A DNA stretch of 64,000 nucleotides from Bacillota bacterium (GCA_023435895.1 JAEZLH010000011.1:60932-124931), one strand, 5' to 3'; positions 1 through 8,059 are shown, counted from the first letter of the stretch. Program-made: numbers and translations. Notes: a model not told the origin generated them from the letters alone.

Positions 1-47
1 ATGTCAAATGCTTCATCATCATAATGTGCGTGTGTATCAATTATCAT
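1..47 (-). CDS. TatD-family hydrolase, N-terminal fragment (runs off window)
   Basis: Reading the minus strand from position 47 gives MIIDTHAHYDDEAFD, after which the window ends. The DTHAHYDD motif is the metal-binding N-terminus of TatD-type metal-dependent hydrolases/deoxyribonucleases (amidohydrolase fold). An in-frame ATG two codons upstream (53) is possible, but the purine-rich AGAGGA lies directly against it, so the ATG at 47 has better spacing. Only about 15 codons are visible, so subfamily and length cannot be judged. Confidence 0.75.
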   Translation of the reverse strand, partial: MIIDTHAHYDDEAFD

Positions 48-53
48 ATTCAT

Positions 54-541
54 TCCTCTGTTCTTTATTCTATCACTACAGTTCTAGGGAAAAACCTTCT
101 CAAAATATATGTTAACCATTATACACTAGCTTAAACTTCATTTCAACACAGGATAATGTAGGGTTTGATGCGGGGTTTGATATGCGTTTAATATATGTTG
201 ATATGGTGCTTGATATTGTGTTTGATATAGTGTTTGATAAGTTATTTGTGGTGGTTCCATAATGGTATAAAAATATCTTCGTTGGCTTATGATAAATCGT
301 CCTCCTGTTTTGACATCATTCAAACTCTCAGGCATAAAAAAGACCAGCGAGAAAATATTTTCAAGGATAAGTTATTGTATCTCTATTGCATTATTTGCCC
401 GTATATGGGTTCGAAAACATATGACCATATACTAATAAATTGCAACTACTCATCAATGGAAATATTCCCTGCTGATCTTATACATGTTTAAGACATTATC
501 TGTCTGAATCTAGAGAATAGAGTATAACTTAATCTACACCG
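54..541. other. Intergenic stretch without a convincing gene
   Basis: About 490 bases between the tatD-like start and the next gene. Apart from the 12-base repeat cluster at 161-241 I see no coding signal. A short minus-strand frame (138-335) encodes a Tyr/Gln-rich repeat peptide with no well-placed ribosome-binding site, and may be the remnant of a low-complexity N-terminus. Confidence 0.5.
161..241. repeat. Degenerate 12-base tandem repeat, consensus GTGTTTGATATN
   Basis: About six units can be lined up at 161, 173, 185, 206, 218 and 230, with a 9-base interruption after the third. On the minus strand the units read as Tyr-Gln-Thr-type codons (YQT/YQA/HQT). The length is a multiple of three, so a coding origin is possible, but no convincing gene surrounds it. 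Confidence 0.6.
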
Positions 542-1030
542 TTATAATAATAATGCAACCAGTACATAGAGTATCCATACTGAAACAGATATTCCAAGAC
601 AAGCCAGTAGCTTTAAAACGGTTTTTATGTAGGGATCCATGGTTATTCGAACACAATAAATGGTTCCGAGCAGTGCCAACGCAAATGGTATCACACCACC
701 TAAGGATACAAATGGTATAGCAATACAGAAGGCTATAAAAATCCATCCCCACCAAGGTACATTTTTAAGAGGAATATATGGCTTCTTACTATCAAGATAA
801 ATCCCGTCAACTGCAATGTCTGCTTTATTCCCCTGTAATACAAAGCGACACTCTTTTCCTCCCACATTAAAGGGCTGATCCATACCAACAAAGGTTTCCA
901 CCAAGGACTTCTTTAGTTCGATGGTATTATTATCTACCTGTAATGTGTTTTTGCCGAACAGTTGGCTTGCGGTGAACTTAATCGGGTATTCTACTTCACC
1001 TATCTTTACAATCCATGATCTTCTTTTCAT
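542..1030 (-). CDS. Hypothetical protein with N-terminal soluble domain and C-terminal membrane helices
   Basis: 162 residues, family not recognised. Residues 1-90 form a hydrophilic beta-rich segment that starts RRSWIVKIGEVEYPIKF. About residues 90-162 contain two or three hydrophobic helices (WWGWIFIAFCIAIPFV, then FALALLGTIY, then SVWILYVLVALLL), so the protein probably has a cytosolic domain tethered to the membrane. AGGAGTG sits six bases before the ATG, supporting translation from 1030. It is monocistronic, with intergenic DNA on both sides. No function is proposed. Confidence 0.75.
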   Translation of the reverse strand: MKRRSWIVKIGEVEYPIKFTASQLFGKNTLQVDNNTIELKKSLVETFVGMDQPFNVGGKECRFVLQGNKADIAVDGIYLDSKKPYIPLKNVPWWGWIFIAFCIAIPFVSLGGVIPFALALLGTIYCVRITMDPYIKTVLKLLACLGISVSVWILYVLVALLL

Positions 1031-1688
1031 TTTTCACTCCTATCCCTTTTCATCCAATATTATTTTTTGTTTATATTTATGTAGGTTATAATACCGTCTA
1101 ATTTTTATTGTTATCTTTTGTTGCTTTTGTTTGTCTTCTGTTACATTACCATTTTATCTTATTTTTTATTAAATGCAACCATTAATATGAAAATAATGGG
1201 ATTATCTGTTGATTTGGATGTAGAATTAGGTTTACTAGATGAGGGAGGCAAGATAATTGAGAATAAAAAATAAAGAAAAAGTGTGAAATTGGGATGTAGA
1301 ATTGCAAAAAGACTGGGGTTACAGATTTTGTATAAACTCGTGATTATTTTAGTCTTTAGCAAAAGACATAAAATGAAACCGAAAACTTTGATACGCCTTT
1401 ATTTGGAGGTATATAAATACTCGGAACATCCATATCCTCCTCCATAAATTGTAAGCGCCTAATTTTAAAGCCCACCCTAAAATTAGGTGCTTACATTATA
1501 TTCATTATTTACAAATATCTTCGTTGTGAACTTTCACTATAAAGTACGAACTTGTAAAATATGTAAAGCAGTTTATTAATCACTGAATTCATTCAAACTG
1601 CGATACATTGCTTCTAAGAAAATATCAAATATAGGCCCTCAAAAAAGTTGTCTAGTTCGTTAATGTTGACAATACACATAAATATTTT
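1031..1688. other. Intergenic region with one long hairpin
   Basis: About 650 AT-rich bases separate the membrane protein gene from the ABC cassette. Short frames here lack ribosome-binding sites or similarity I can recognise. The clearest structure is the 17-bp-stem hairpin at 1451-1494. A 25-codon minus-strand frame starts at 1433 beside a GGAGG, but the spacing is too short and it ends within 80 bases. Confidence 0.5.
1451..1494. repeat. Long intergenic inverted repeat, 17-bp stem
   Basis: The left arm at 1451-1467 (GTAAGCGCCTAATTTTA) pairs with the right arm at 1478-1494 (TAAAATTAGGTGCTTAC) with one G-U pair and a 10-base loop. Neither side has a T-run, so it does not look like a standard rho-independent terminator. 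It lies 195 bases beyond the 3' end of the ABC cassette. Confidence 0.7.
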
Positions 1689-2327
1689 CTATTCCTCCAC
1701 AATCATTTTTCCGTCAACCATTTTAATTTTATAATCTGATAATATCTCTATATCTTCTTTATTATGACTTGCAATAATTATAGTCGTTCCTTGATCTCTA
1801 AGCTTAATTAGTAAATTTCTCAAATTATTTATACTCTCTTCATCTAATGCATTACTTGGTTCATCCAATAACAATAACTTAGGTTTTTCAAAAATTGCTT
1901 GTGCAATTGACAATTTTTGCCTCATCCCAAGAGAGTAAGTTTTAACTTTAGCTTTGCTCATTGGATCTAGTCCCACCTGCTCTATTGCTTTACGAATATC
2001 GTCATCCGATGCCATTTGCTTAATTTTTGAGAGTATTTTTAAATTTGTAAATCCATCATACTGTGGAAGCAATCCGGAATTTTCGATTATAATGCCCACG
2101 CTAGGAGGAAACCCAATATCTTTATGCATTAATTTATCATCAATATAAATTTCCCCCTCGGTAGGAAAAATCAAGCCCGATATTGCTCTTAGAAGCATAG
2201 TTTTTCCTGATCCATTCCGACCATAAAGCCCATATATTTTACCACTATTAAACTGATAAGAAATATTATCTAGTATTGTTTTCTTTTTTATTACTTTTGA
2301 TAAACTATTAATCTTAATTTCACTCAT
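1689..2327 (-). CDS. ABC transporter ATP-binding protein (exporter cassette)
   Basis: 212 residues. The Walker A loop is GLYGRNGSGKT (about residues 34-44), the signature is YSLGMRQKLS (about 131-140) and Walker B is LLLLDEPSNAL, followed by an ASH switch histidine. The short length and lack of membrane segments fit a stand-alone ATPase driving ABC-2-type permeases. It is the last gene of a co-directional block (gaps of ten bases or overlaps) with three hydrophobic proteins and a secreted protein at the head. By context it powers export of, or self-protection against, a peptide or lipid-directed substrate; the substrate is unknown. Confidence 0.9.
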   Translation of the reverse strand: MSEIKINSLSKVIKKKTILDNISYQFNSGKIYGLYGRNGSGKTMLLRAISGLIFPTEGEIYIDDKLMHKDIGFPPSVGIIIENSGLLPQYDGFTNLKILSKIKQMASDDDIRKAIEQVGLDPMSKAKVKTYSLGMRQKLSIAQAIFEKPKLLLLDEPSNALDEESINNLRNLLIKLRDQGTTIIIASHNKEDIEILSDYKIKMVDGKMIVEE

Positions 2328-2337
2328 TAGGTTTCTC

Positions 2338-3060
2338 CTATATTAAATCTTTTTTTGAAAAAATTCTTAATGAAAACAGATACATTCCTATTAATATTAC
2401 TGCTAATATTAATCCAATAACTATTCTTGAATAATGTAGCCATTCTGTAAAGCCATTTACCCGCACATTCATTATATAATTGGTTAGGAAAAATGAATTC
2501 AAAAATACGCCCATTTTTTGATTAGTTTCAATACACTGAGAGTAAATATAAGAACCAAGGAAAGAAAACAATAAATAGCTACAAATATTTACTAATAGTG
2601 CCACTGGTGCGTTTATAAATATTTCTATGTTGACTTGTAATAACACCATTATACATATAACAATCACATATACTAAAGCATCATATAACAAATTTATTAA
2701 ATTTCCAGAAGCGTCATGGAATACAATATATTGAACCATTACAAAAGCAATTATTTTAACAATTTCAAGAAGCAAAATATCTCTCAATAGTGTCAATAAA
2801 TACTTCGCAAGAATCTTTTTTCTGGATTTATTCCTAACAACTAAAAACAGTCCATATTCGATTAAAAAATTATCTGTTCTCGAAAAACAAAGAAAACAAT
2901 AACATGCATAGATTGACAAGTTGATGATATATAATTCCACATAATTTCCATAAGGTATTCCAAAATATAAAATATCAGTATTTGTTGAATTCATCATTAA
3001 ACAAAAAGACAAACTGCAAATTACTATTATACTTGTTAAAAAAATTACTCTATTCTTCAC
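2338..3060 (-). CDS. ABC-2-like membrane permease subunit
   Basis: 240 residues with about six predicted helices: one at the N-terminus (VIFLTSIIVICSLSFCLMM) and five more between residues 40 and 235. No enzymatic motif is visible. Its start overlaps the end of the upstream permease gene by 11 bases and the ATPase gene follows after 10, so the three are translationally coupled. It is probably one membrane component of the exporter. Sequence similarity to named families is too weak for me to go further. Confidence 0.75.
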   Translation of the reverse strand: MKNRVIFLTSIIVICSLSFCLMMNSTNTDILYFGIPYGNYVELYIINLSIYACYCFLCFSRTDNFLIEYGLFLVVRNKSRKKILAKYLLTLLRDILLLEIVKIIAFVMVQYIVFHDASGNLINLLYDALVYVIVICIMVLLQVNIEIFINAPVALLVNICSYLLFSFLGSYIYSQCIETNQKMGVFLNSFFLTNYIMNVRVNGFTEWLHYSRIVIGLILAVILIGMYLFSLRIFSKKDLI

Positions 3061-3781
3061 ATTTAATCATATCCTTCTTCTTTATAATTTGAAATGAAAA
3101 TTTAATTATTATTAGCAGTAAAATAGAAATTTTTATAAAATCAAAAACAAGACCAATTATAGATATTGATCCTTCTGCATAATAAGAATCCAATGCTTTT
3201 ATAGTATTAATAGGCATCCACAAATAATGCCCCAACCATACAAGAATTCCATATTGTAAAAATGAAACAACTGCAGTTATTAAAAAAGTTTTAGTTTTAT
3301 TATGAATTAATAAATATATAAAGGAGAAGAAATTCCCAAACAAAAAATAATAAAAGAACTCTTGCACAAATTCTATTGTATATATAATCAAAAAATTAAT
3401 ATCAAAAAACATAGATGATTTTATAAAAACCAACAAAAAAACTAAACCGATTACAGCAAACATAATTTGAAAACACAATGTTATTTTTACTATTCTAGTA
3501 ATTTGTTGTTTTAAAAATTGTTTTCTACTAAGGCGAATTAACAGCTGCTCCTCAAAATTTGATGAGAACAGGTATACCATAATTAAATATAATATCATAT
3601 AAAATACTATAAATTGCTTTTGATTCCAATATCCGACACCAAGGCTCATCATTGATTTAAATGTATCATAATCATTTATTCCCTGGAATCCTTTAATCAT
3701 ATTATTATTTAAAATCCACCAAAAAGCAGAAAAGGTAACCAACAAAAATAGTATATACAGTCCCCTTTTATATTTCATCAT
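3050..3781 (-). CDS. ABC-2-like membrane permease subunit
   Basis: 243 residues. It has an N-terminal helix (GLYILFLLVTFSAFWWIL), a soluble stretch, then five or more hydrophobic segments and a basic Lys-rich C-terminus. The layout resembles the neighbouring permease, suggesting duplicated or heteromeric membrane subunits. It overlaps the upstream permease gene by 14 bases and the downstream one by 11. The role is inferred from the operon with the ATPase at 1689-2327. Confidence 0.75.
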   Translation of the reverse strand: MMKYKRGLYILFLLVTFSAFWWILNNNMIKGFQGINDYDTFKSMMSLGVGYWNQKQFIVFYMILYLIMVYLFSSNFEEQLLIRLSRKQFLKQQITRIVKITLCFQIMFAVIGLVFLLVFIKSSMFFDINFLIIYTIEFVQEFFYYFLFGNFFSFIYLLIHNKTKTFLITAVVSFLQYGILVWLGHYLWMPINTIKALDSYYAEGSISIIGLVFDFIKISILLLIIIKFSFQIIKKKDMIKCEE

Positions 3782-4589
3782 ATCTTGCCCTCTTTATGTA
3801 ACCACTTACAACAAATGTAATAGTTACTACTAATAACAACATACCCGAAATTAATGATTTACCTAAGTCAAATTCTCCTGTAAATGGTTGGACTAAAGAT
3901 CCCAAATTAAATGGAGAGATAATAAATATCATCCAAACAAAGAAACTCAAAGGGTATACAAATGCATAATTAGGTACTAACCATGTAATTGCTCTACAAA
4001 TCATACTAAATAACCCAGTTATTATTGAAAACATAAGTGTATAAACAAAATATGCATTATAAGGGTGCATAAGTTGAAAAGAATCTACTTTTCCAATATA
4101 TTTTGTACCAACATACGTTTGCAGATCATTAAAATTTTTACCCCCATGAAAGATTATCACCGCTAAAATAAAATTTAACAACAAGATTAACAGAATCATT
4201 ACAAAGGAAAATAAGAAACTTATAATCAAATCTATTTTTAACATGCAATTTCTTTCAATTCTACTTTGACGAAAACTAGAATATCCATATTTTCTCTCGT
4301 TAATATAAGAATCACCCATCATAAACATCAAATAAATCGGGAGCAACCAAATTATTAACATCTGACCAATGTGACCTTCCGATGCGCCTGACAAGAAAGC
4401 CGCAAATGCTGGATGTGGAACTAATTCGTATTTGAAATTAGTTCCTCCTGCTACAGGTCCTAAGTACGAGTTGTACCATACAAAGTATATATCTATTATA
4501 CTGATAAAAAGGAAGAATAAGGTGATAAATAATATTCTCTTATTCTTCCATACTCGATACAATTCCGATTGTACCAAATTATTATTCAT
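3768..4589 (-). CDS. ABC-2-like membrane permease subunit (first permease of cassette)
   Basis: 273 residues. It opens with a short cytoplasmic stretch ending VWKNKRILFITLFF, then has about six helices, with an extracellular loop after the first (residues 37-70) and a loop between helices containing a YINERKYGYSSFRQSR segment, reminiscent of ABC-2 proteins in which a conserved E-R motif follows helix 2. It is the largest of the three membrane proteins and is translationally coupled to the next. It is separated from the upstream secreted-protein gene by a 208-base gap holding a hairpin. Confidence 0.75.
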   Translation of the reverse strand: MNNNLVQSELYRVWKNKRILFITLFFLFISIIDIYFVWYNSYLGPVAGGTNFKYELVPHPAFAAFLSGASEGHIGQMLIIWLLPIYLMFMMGDSYINERKYGYSSFRQSRIERNCMLKIDLIISFLFSFVMILLILLLNFILAVIIFHGGKNFNDLQTYVGTKYIGKVDSFQLMHPYNAYFVYTLMFSIITGLFSMICRAITWLVPNYAFVYPLSFFVWMIFIISPFNLGSLVQPFTGEFDLGKSLISGMLLLVVTITFVVSGYIKRARYDEI

Positions 4590-4653
4590 AGTAAATATTT
4601 CTCCTTAATCTATATCTTAAAATTAATAACAAAAATTATTGGTTTTGGTGTTA

Positions 4654-4690
4654 AACAAGCAACCATACTTTATAAAAGTGGTTGCTTGTT
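4654..4690 (-). terminator. Hairpin between secreted-protein gene and exporter genes (attenuator or mRNA stabiliser)
   Basis: AACAAGCAACCA at 4654-4665 is perfectly complementary to TGGTTGCTTGTT at 4679-4690. On the minus strand it follows the secreted-protein gene and precedes the permease genes. The downstream T-run is weak (TTTAACACC), so it may be a partial terminator or a 3' stabilising structure that makes the secreted protein more abundant than its exporter. Confidence 0.65.
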
Positions 4691-4797
4691 CTATCACAAC
4701 ATAAATCTAATTGGTTTATTAATTCCCATGAATTAGTAAGTATAACTCTTTATCATGCTCAAATCAAGTTTCACCACTCTTTATTTCATATAATCTG

Positions 4798-5241
4798 TTA
4801 GTCTGGAAGCATACCAGTCTCTTCATCCCAAACTCCGCTAACACTATAACCGCCACCTAAATAATTATTATCTTCTGCTGTTAAAAAAACCGTATTTAGA
4901 TCAGCATCATCATATGCTGCATAAAAATGTGCACCTGAACCTGAAGCTACGTTATGACCTGCCGAAACATTTGTTCCACTATGAAGTTCTATCCAATATG
5001 TTGTTATTCCGCTATCAGAATTTCCCTCAGTTGTTTTTTGAAAATTAACCTTCCAAGCGTTGTTATTATCGGTTGTTTCTCGTTCGAACCCCTTTGGAAA
5101 CTGTGTATTAGCCTGATATTGCTTTATTACTCCGCTATACCCATAATTGTCATTATTGCTTGCTAGAGCGCTAGTTCCAAAAACTCCAACTAACAATGCA
5201 GTTAATATTGTTAAACTACTAACTTTCTTTAAATTATTCAT
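4798..5241 (-). CDS. Small secreted protein, DUF2712-like
   Basis: 147 residues from the ATG at 5241, which has AAGGAG seven bases upstream; a longer frame reaching 5319 lacks a site. Residues 1-27 form a signal peptide (basic MNNLKK, hydrophobic core, ALA cleavage site). The mature part of about 119 residues is acidic, Gly/Asn/Tyr-rich, has no cysteines and contains WKVNF, GSGAHFY and VSGVWDEETG. From memory this matches small exported DUF2712-type proteins of bacilli and clostridia, whose function is unknown; I cannot confirm it without a profile search. It heads an ABC exporter operon, so it could be an exported toxin, an immunity factor or a surface protein. Confidence 0.8.
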   Translation of the reverse strand: MNNLKKVSSLTILTALLVGVFGTSALASNNDNYGYSGVIKQYQANTQFPKGFERETTDNNNAWKVNFQKTTEGNSDSGITTYWIELHSGTNVSAGHNVASGSGAHFYAAYDDADLNTVFLTAEDNNYLGGGYSVSGVWDEETGMLPD

Positions 5242-5312
5242 TATTTTTTTCTCCTTTTTATGTTCTAAAAAATATTTCGGCCAGTAAATCAAATCTATAT
5301 AATGATAATTTA

Positions 5313-5357
5313 CAAGCACTGCTTGAATTAAAATATAAAATGTAAGCTTACATTTTA
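5313..5357. promoter_or_regulatory. Pair of perfect palindromes upstream of the secreted-protein gene (candidate operators)
   Basis: A perfect 22-bp palindrome at 5336-5357 has half-site TAAAATGTAAG and its exact complement. A second, 13-bp palindrome (CAAGCACTGCTTG on the plus strand) lies at 5313-5325. Both are 70-115 bases upstream of the ATG at 5241, where a promoter is expected. No regulator gene adjoins them, so the cognate factor is unknown. Confidence 0.6.
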
Positions 5358-5574
5358 CAATATATCATAGATTTTTCCTTTTTTCAACACATATTACATA
5401 TTATTCTTTTATTTCTTTTATTTTCTATTCGTATGTAAAGTGAATTTTACTTAATAGTAAAGGGTCAGCTCCTTTGACACTTGCATACAAAAAATTCGCT
5501 TAAAGCCTTGAATTAGACTTATTTTTTTTCAAATTATACATTTTACTAGAGTACCTTTGAGCCACATATTATAA

Positions 5575-5877
5575 TGTAAGGGTATAGGAGGTGGTTTTGG
5601 TACGCAAATTAACCGGAAAGCTGTTGATAATCATATTAACAAGAGTTTAAATGAAATCATAAGTTATTACAACTAAAAGGTTGACGCGAATACGATAATC
5701 AAAGAAAGCGAGGCAATTCTGGATAGTGTGGATCAATTACCAACGAAAATTAATAAAACTGATATTGGCAAAATCGTTTTAGAGGAATCTAAACGGTTTT
5801 TCAAAAATGAAATCACTGCTGATATTGCAGCTAAGAATATGGCAAATAGAGTTACCTTATATTTTAAAGAACAATAA
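5575..5877 (+). pseudogene. Remnant of an extracellular solute-binding protein (C-terminal ~100 codons)
   Basis: In the frame ending at the TAA at 5875-5877 the conceptual protein includes FGTQINRKAVD, then an in-frame TAA at 5674-5676, then DSVDQLPTKINK and ending AAKNMANRVTLYFKEQ. The ending is typical of family-1 sugar-binding lipoproteins of ABC importers (AAKNIQNRVxIYLxE). The frame closes upstream at a TAA at 5572-5574, and no N-terminal part, lipobox or ribosome-binding site is present. A terminator still follows at 5939. The gene appears to have lost its 5' three-quarters and then acquired a stop. Confidence 0.7.
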
Positions 5878-5938
5878 GAAATCAGAGGATGATTATTACA
5901 TACTAGCATTCGGTCTTAAACTGTTACCTTTTTAATAA

Positions 5939-5973
5939 CCCCTCCGTTACAATAATATAACGGCGGGGCTTTT
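5939..5973 (+). terminator. Rho-independent terminator behind the solute-binding-protein remnant
   Basis: CCCC-t-CCGTTA (5939-5949) pairs with TAACGG-c-GGGG (5958-5968), with an 8-base loop and a T-T/C internal mismatch, followed by CTTTT. It lies 61 bases beyond the remnant's stop and points to the same strand, so it was probably the terminator of the lost operon. Confidence 0.7.
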
Positions 5974-6035
5974 GCGTTACCATGTTGCATGGGTTTTATA
6001 GATATCATAACACTTGTGAGTTTTCGAATTGTTTG

Positions 6036-6211
6036 TGAGAAATTCTCATAAATATTGTGAGTTTCCTCATGATTCTCATAAAATTTGAGAATAAAATCAG
6101 GGCATAAACTCCCATGTGAACCTTGATATAAAGCATTTTAACAAATCTTCATCAAACTTTTCGAGAACTATTCTCAATCTTTTTGATAACATTTCTCAAA
6201 CTATTTGAGAA
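6036..6211. repeat. Cluster of four TTCTCA/TGAGAA inverted repeats
   Basis: The elements are TGAGAAATTCTCA (6036-6048), ATTCTCA-7 nt-TGAGAAT (6072-6092), GAGAA-cta-TTCTC (6163-6175) and TTCTCAAA-cta-TTTGAGAA (6193-6211). All share the TTCTCA half-site with variable loops. They lie between the pseudogene terminator and the 3' end of glmS. None has a T-run, so they are not ordinary terminators. Confidence 0.7.
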
Positions 6212-6238
6212 CTTACACTTTCCATCAAATAACCACTT

Positions 6239-8059
6239 CTACTCCACCGTTACTGCCTTCGCCAAATGTCTCGGCTGATCCACATTAAACCCTCTGTGTA
6301 CACAGGAATAATATGCAAGCAGCTGTAATACAATTGCTGTTGTAAACGGTGTGAAATCATCTGAAATCCTTGGAAGTACGATATGATAATCGCAAACCGT
6401 TGCATCTACCTCTGCCTCACCGTTGGTGATCAGGATTACAAACGCATTTCTTGCCTTTACCTCCCTGATATTTGAAATCATCTTGGAGTAAACCTTGGAC
6501 TGGGTTGCAATAGCTACAACCGGAACCCCTTCTGTAATCAGGGACAGCGTTCCATGCTTTAATTCTCCGGCAGCATATGCCTCTGAGTGAATATAGCTGA
6601 TTTCTTTTAATTTAATGGAGCCTTCCCAGCACAGGGAGTAATCAAGGCCTCTTCCGATGAAGAACAGATCTTCCTTGGTTGTGAGGTTCTTGCAAATATC
6701 CTCCATGACTTTATCTGTTTTCAAAGCCTCTTCAATCGCTGTTGTTACTTCTTTTAATCCCTGGGTCCACTGTGCACTCTGCTCATCATTAATCATATTA
6801 CGCACATGTGCAAATTTGAAAGCCAGCAGATATAAGCAAGAAAGCTGGGCGGTATATGCCTTTGTACTTGCTACCGCAATCTCAGGACCTGCCTGGGTAT
6901 AAAGCACATAATCACTTTCTCTTGCAATGGTGGAACCCTTTACATTAACCACAGAAAGGGTGGTAGCTCCCACTGACTTAGCAAGTCGCAGTGCTGCTAG
7001 GGTATCCGCTGTTTCACCGGATTGTGAGATTGTAATAACTAATGTATTTTGATCCATAATTGGATCTTGGTAACGAAACTCTGATGCAATCTCCACGGTA
7101 ACGGGAACTCGAATCAGTTTCTCTATCATAGCCTTACCCACTAAGCCTGCATGCATTGCAGTTCCGCAAGCAGTAATAATTACGCGGTTAAAATTCTTAA
7201 ATATTTCATCCGGAATACTGTCTCCGTTAAAGTCCACCACACCACTCTTTAAGATTCTTGGTGTTATGGTGGAACGGATGGATTCCGGCTGTTCGTTGAT
7301 TTCCTTTAACATAAAATGAGGGTAGCCGTTCTTTTGAGCTGCGGCAATATCCCAGCTTACATGAAGCATTTCGGGCTCTATCACCGTATTCTCAAAGTTC
7401 GTTACGGTAATTCCATCCTTTGTTAATTTTGCAATATGCTTTTCAGGAAGCACAAAATAATCCTTCGAAAATCCAATCAACGCAACCATATCGGAAGCTA
7501 TGATGGAACCCTCCTTGGAATGGCATGCTACCAGCGGGCTGGCGTTACGAAGGCAATAGATTACCTCCGGTTCATCTTCAAACATGATACAGAACGCATA
7601 GGCTCCTTCAAGCTTATTTGCCGCTTCTTTAATCGCTGCAATTGCATCCCCTTTATATAAACTATCCAGTAATAACGCTACAATTTCTGTGTCTGTTTGT
7701 GAAACTGGGTATCTTCCCGTTGTGGCAAGCTCTAATTCCAGTTCATGATAATTCTCGATAATTCCATTATGGATTAAGGTAACTTTTCCATGAGAATGTG
7801 GATGAGCGTTGGTATCTGTAACTCCCCCGTGGGTTGCCCATCTGGTATGACCGATACCTGAAGTTGCATTTACCTCGACTTTAGAGGCTTTCTCCATTAA
7901 TTCGCCAACTTTACCTGCTGCCTTAATGGTACGGATGGTGCCTCCATCAAAAAGAGCGATACCCGCACTATCATATCCGCGATATTCCAGCGTAGCAAGC
8001 CCCTCCAAAAGTATATTCTTAGCCTCAAGGTTACCTGTATATCCTATAATTCCGCACAT
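6239..8059 (-). CDS. glmS: Glutamine--fructose-6-phosphate aminotransferase (isomerizing)
   Basis: 606 residues, the normal length. It makes glucosamine-6-phosphate from fructose-6-phosphate and glutamine, the first step toward UDP-GlcNAc and peptidoglycan. The start is placed at 8059 rather than 8071 because the mature enzyme needs Cys directly after Met (MCGIIGYTG), and GGAGG lies six bases ahead. The glutaminase domain (1 to about 240) shows GIGHTRWATHG. Two SIS sugar-isomerase domains follow (ISQSGETADTLAAL about residues 345-360), and the protein ends RHLAKAVTVE. Expression is governed by the glmS ribozyme in its leader. Confidence 0.98.
   Translation of the reverse strand: MCGIIGYTGNLEAKNILLEGLATLEYRGYDSAGIALFDGGTIRTIKAAGKVGELMEKASKVEVNATSGIGHTRWATHGGVTDTNAHPHSHGKVTLIHNGIIENYHELELELATTGRYPVSQTDTEIVALLLDSLYKGDAIAAIKEAANKLEGAYAFCIMFEDEPEVIYCLRNASPLVACHSKEGSIIASDMVALIGFSKDYFVLPEKHIAKLTKDGITVTNFENTVIEPEMLHVSWDIAAAQKNGYPHFMLKEINEQPESIRSTITPRILKSGVVDFNGDSIPDEIFKNFNRVIITACGTAMHAGLVGKAMIEKLIRVPVTVEIASEFRYQDPIMDQNTLVITISQSGETADTLAALRLAKSVGATTLSVVNVKGSTIARESDYVLYTQAGPEIAVASTKAYTAQLSCLYLLAFKFAHVRNMINDEQSAQWTQGLKEVTTAIEEALKTDKVMEDICKNLTTKEDLFFIGRGLDYSLCWEGSIKLKEISYIHSEAYAAGELKHGTLSLITEGVPVVAIATQSKVYSKMISNIREVKARNAFVILITNGEAEVDATVCDYHIVLPRISDDFTPFTTAIVLQLLAYYSCVHRGFNVDQPRHLAKAVTVE

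Noticed and set aside
138..335. 65-codon minus-strand frame with YQT repeats
   Set aside because: The repeat is real, but the frame has no placed start signal or downstream domain, so it is reported as a repeat and not as a gene.
1159..1362. 67-codon frame on the minus strand
   Set aside because: Low-complexity, no ribosome-binding site, no neighbours, typical of AT-rich noise.
1350..1440. 25-codon minus-strand frame starting MDVPSIYIPP beside GGAGG
   Set aside because: Shine-Dalgarno spacing to the ATG at 1433 is only two bases and the peptide has no recognisable continuation; kept only as a curiosity.
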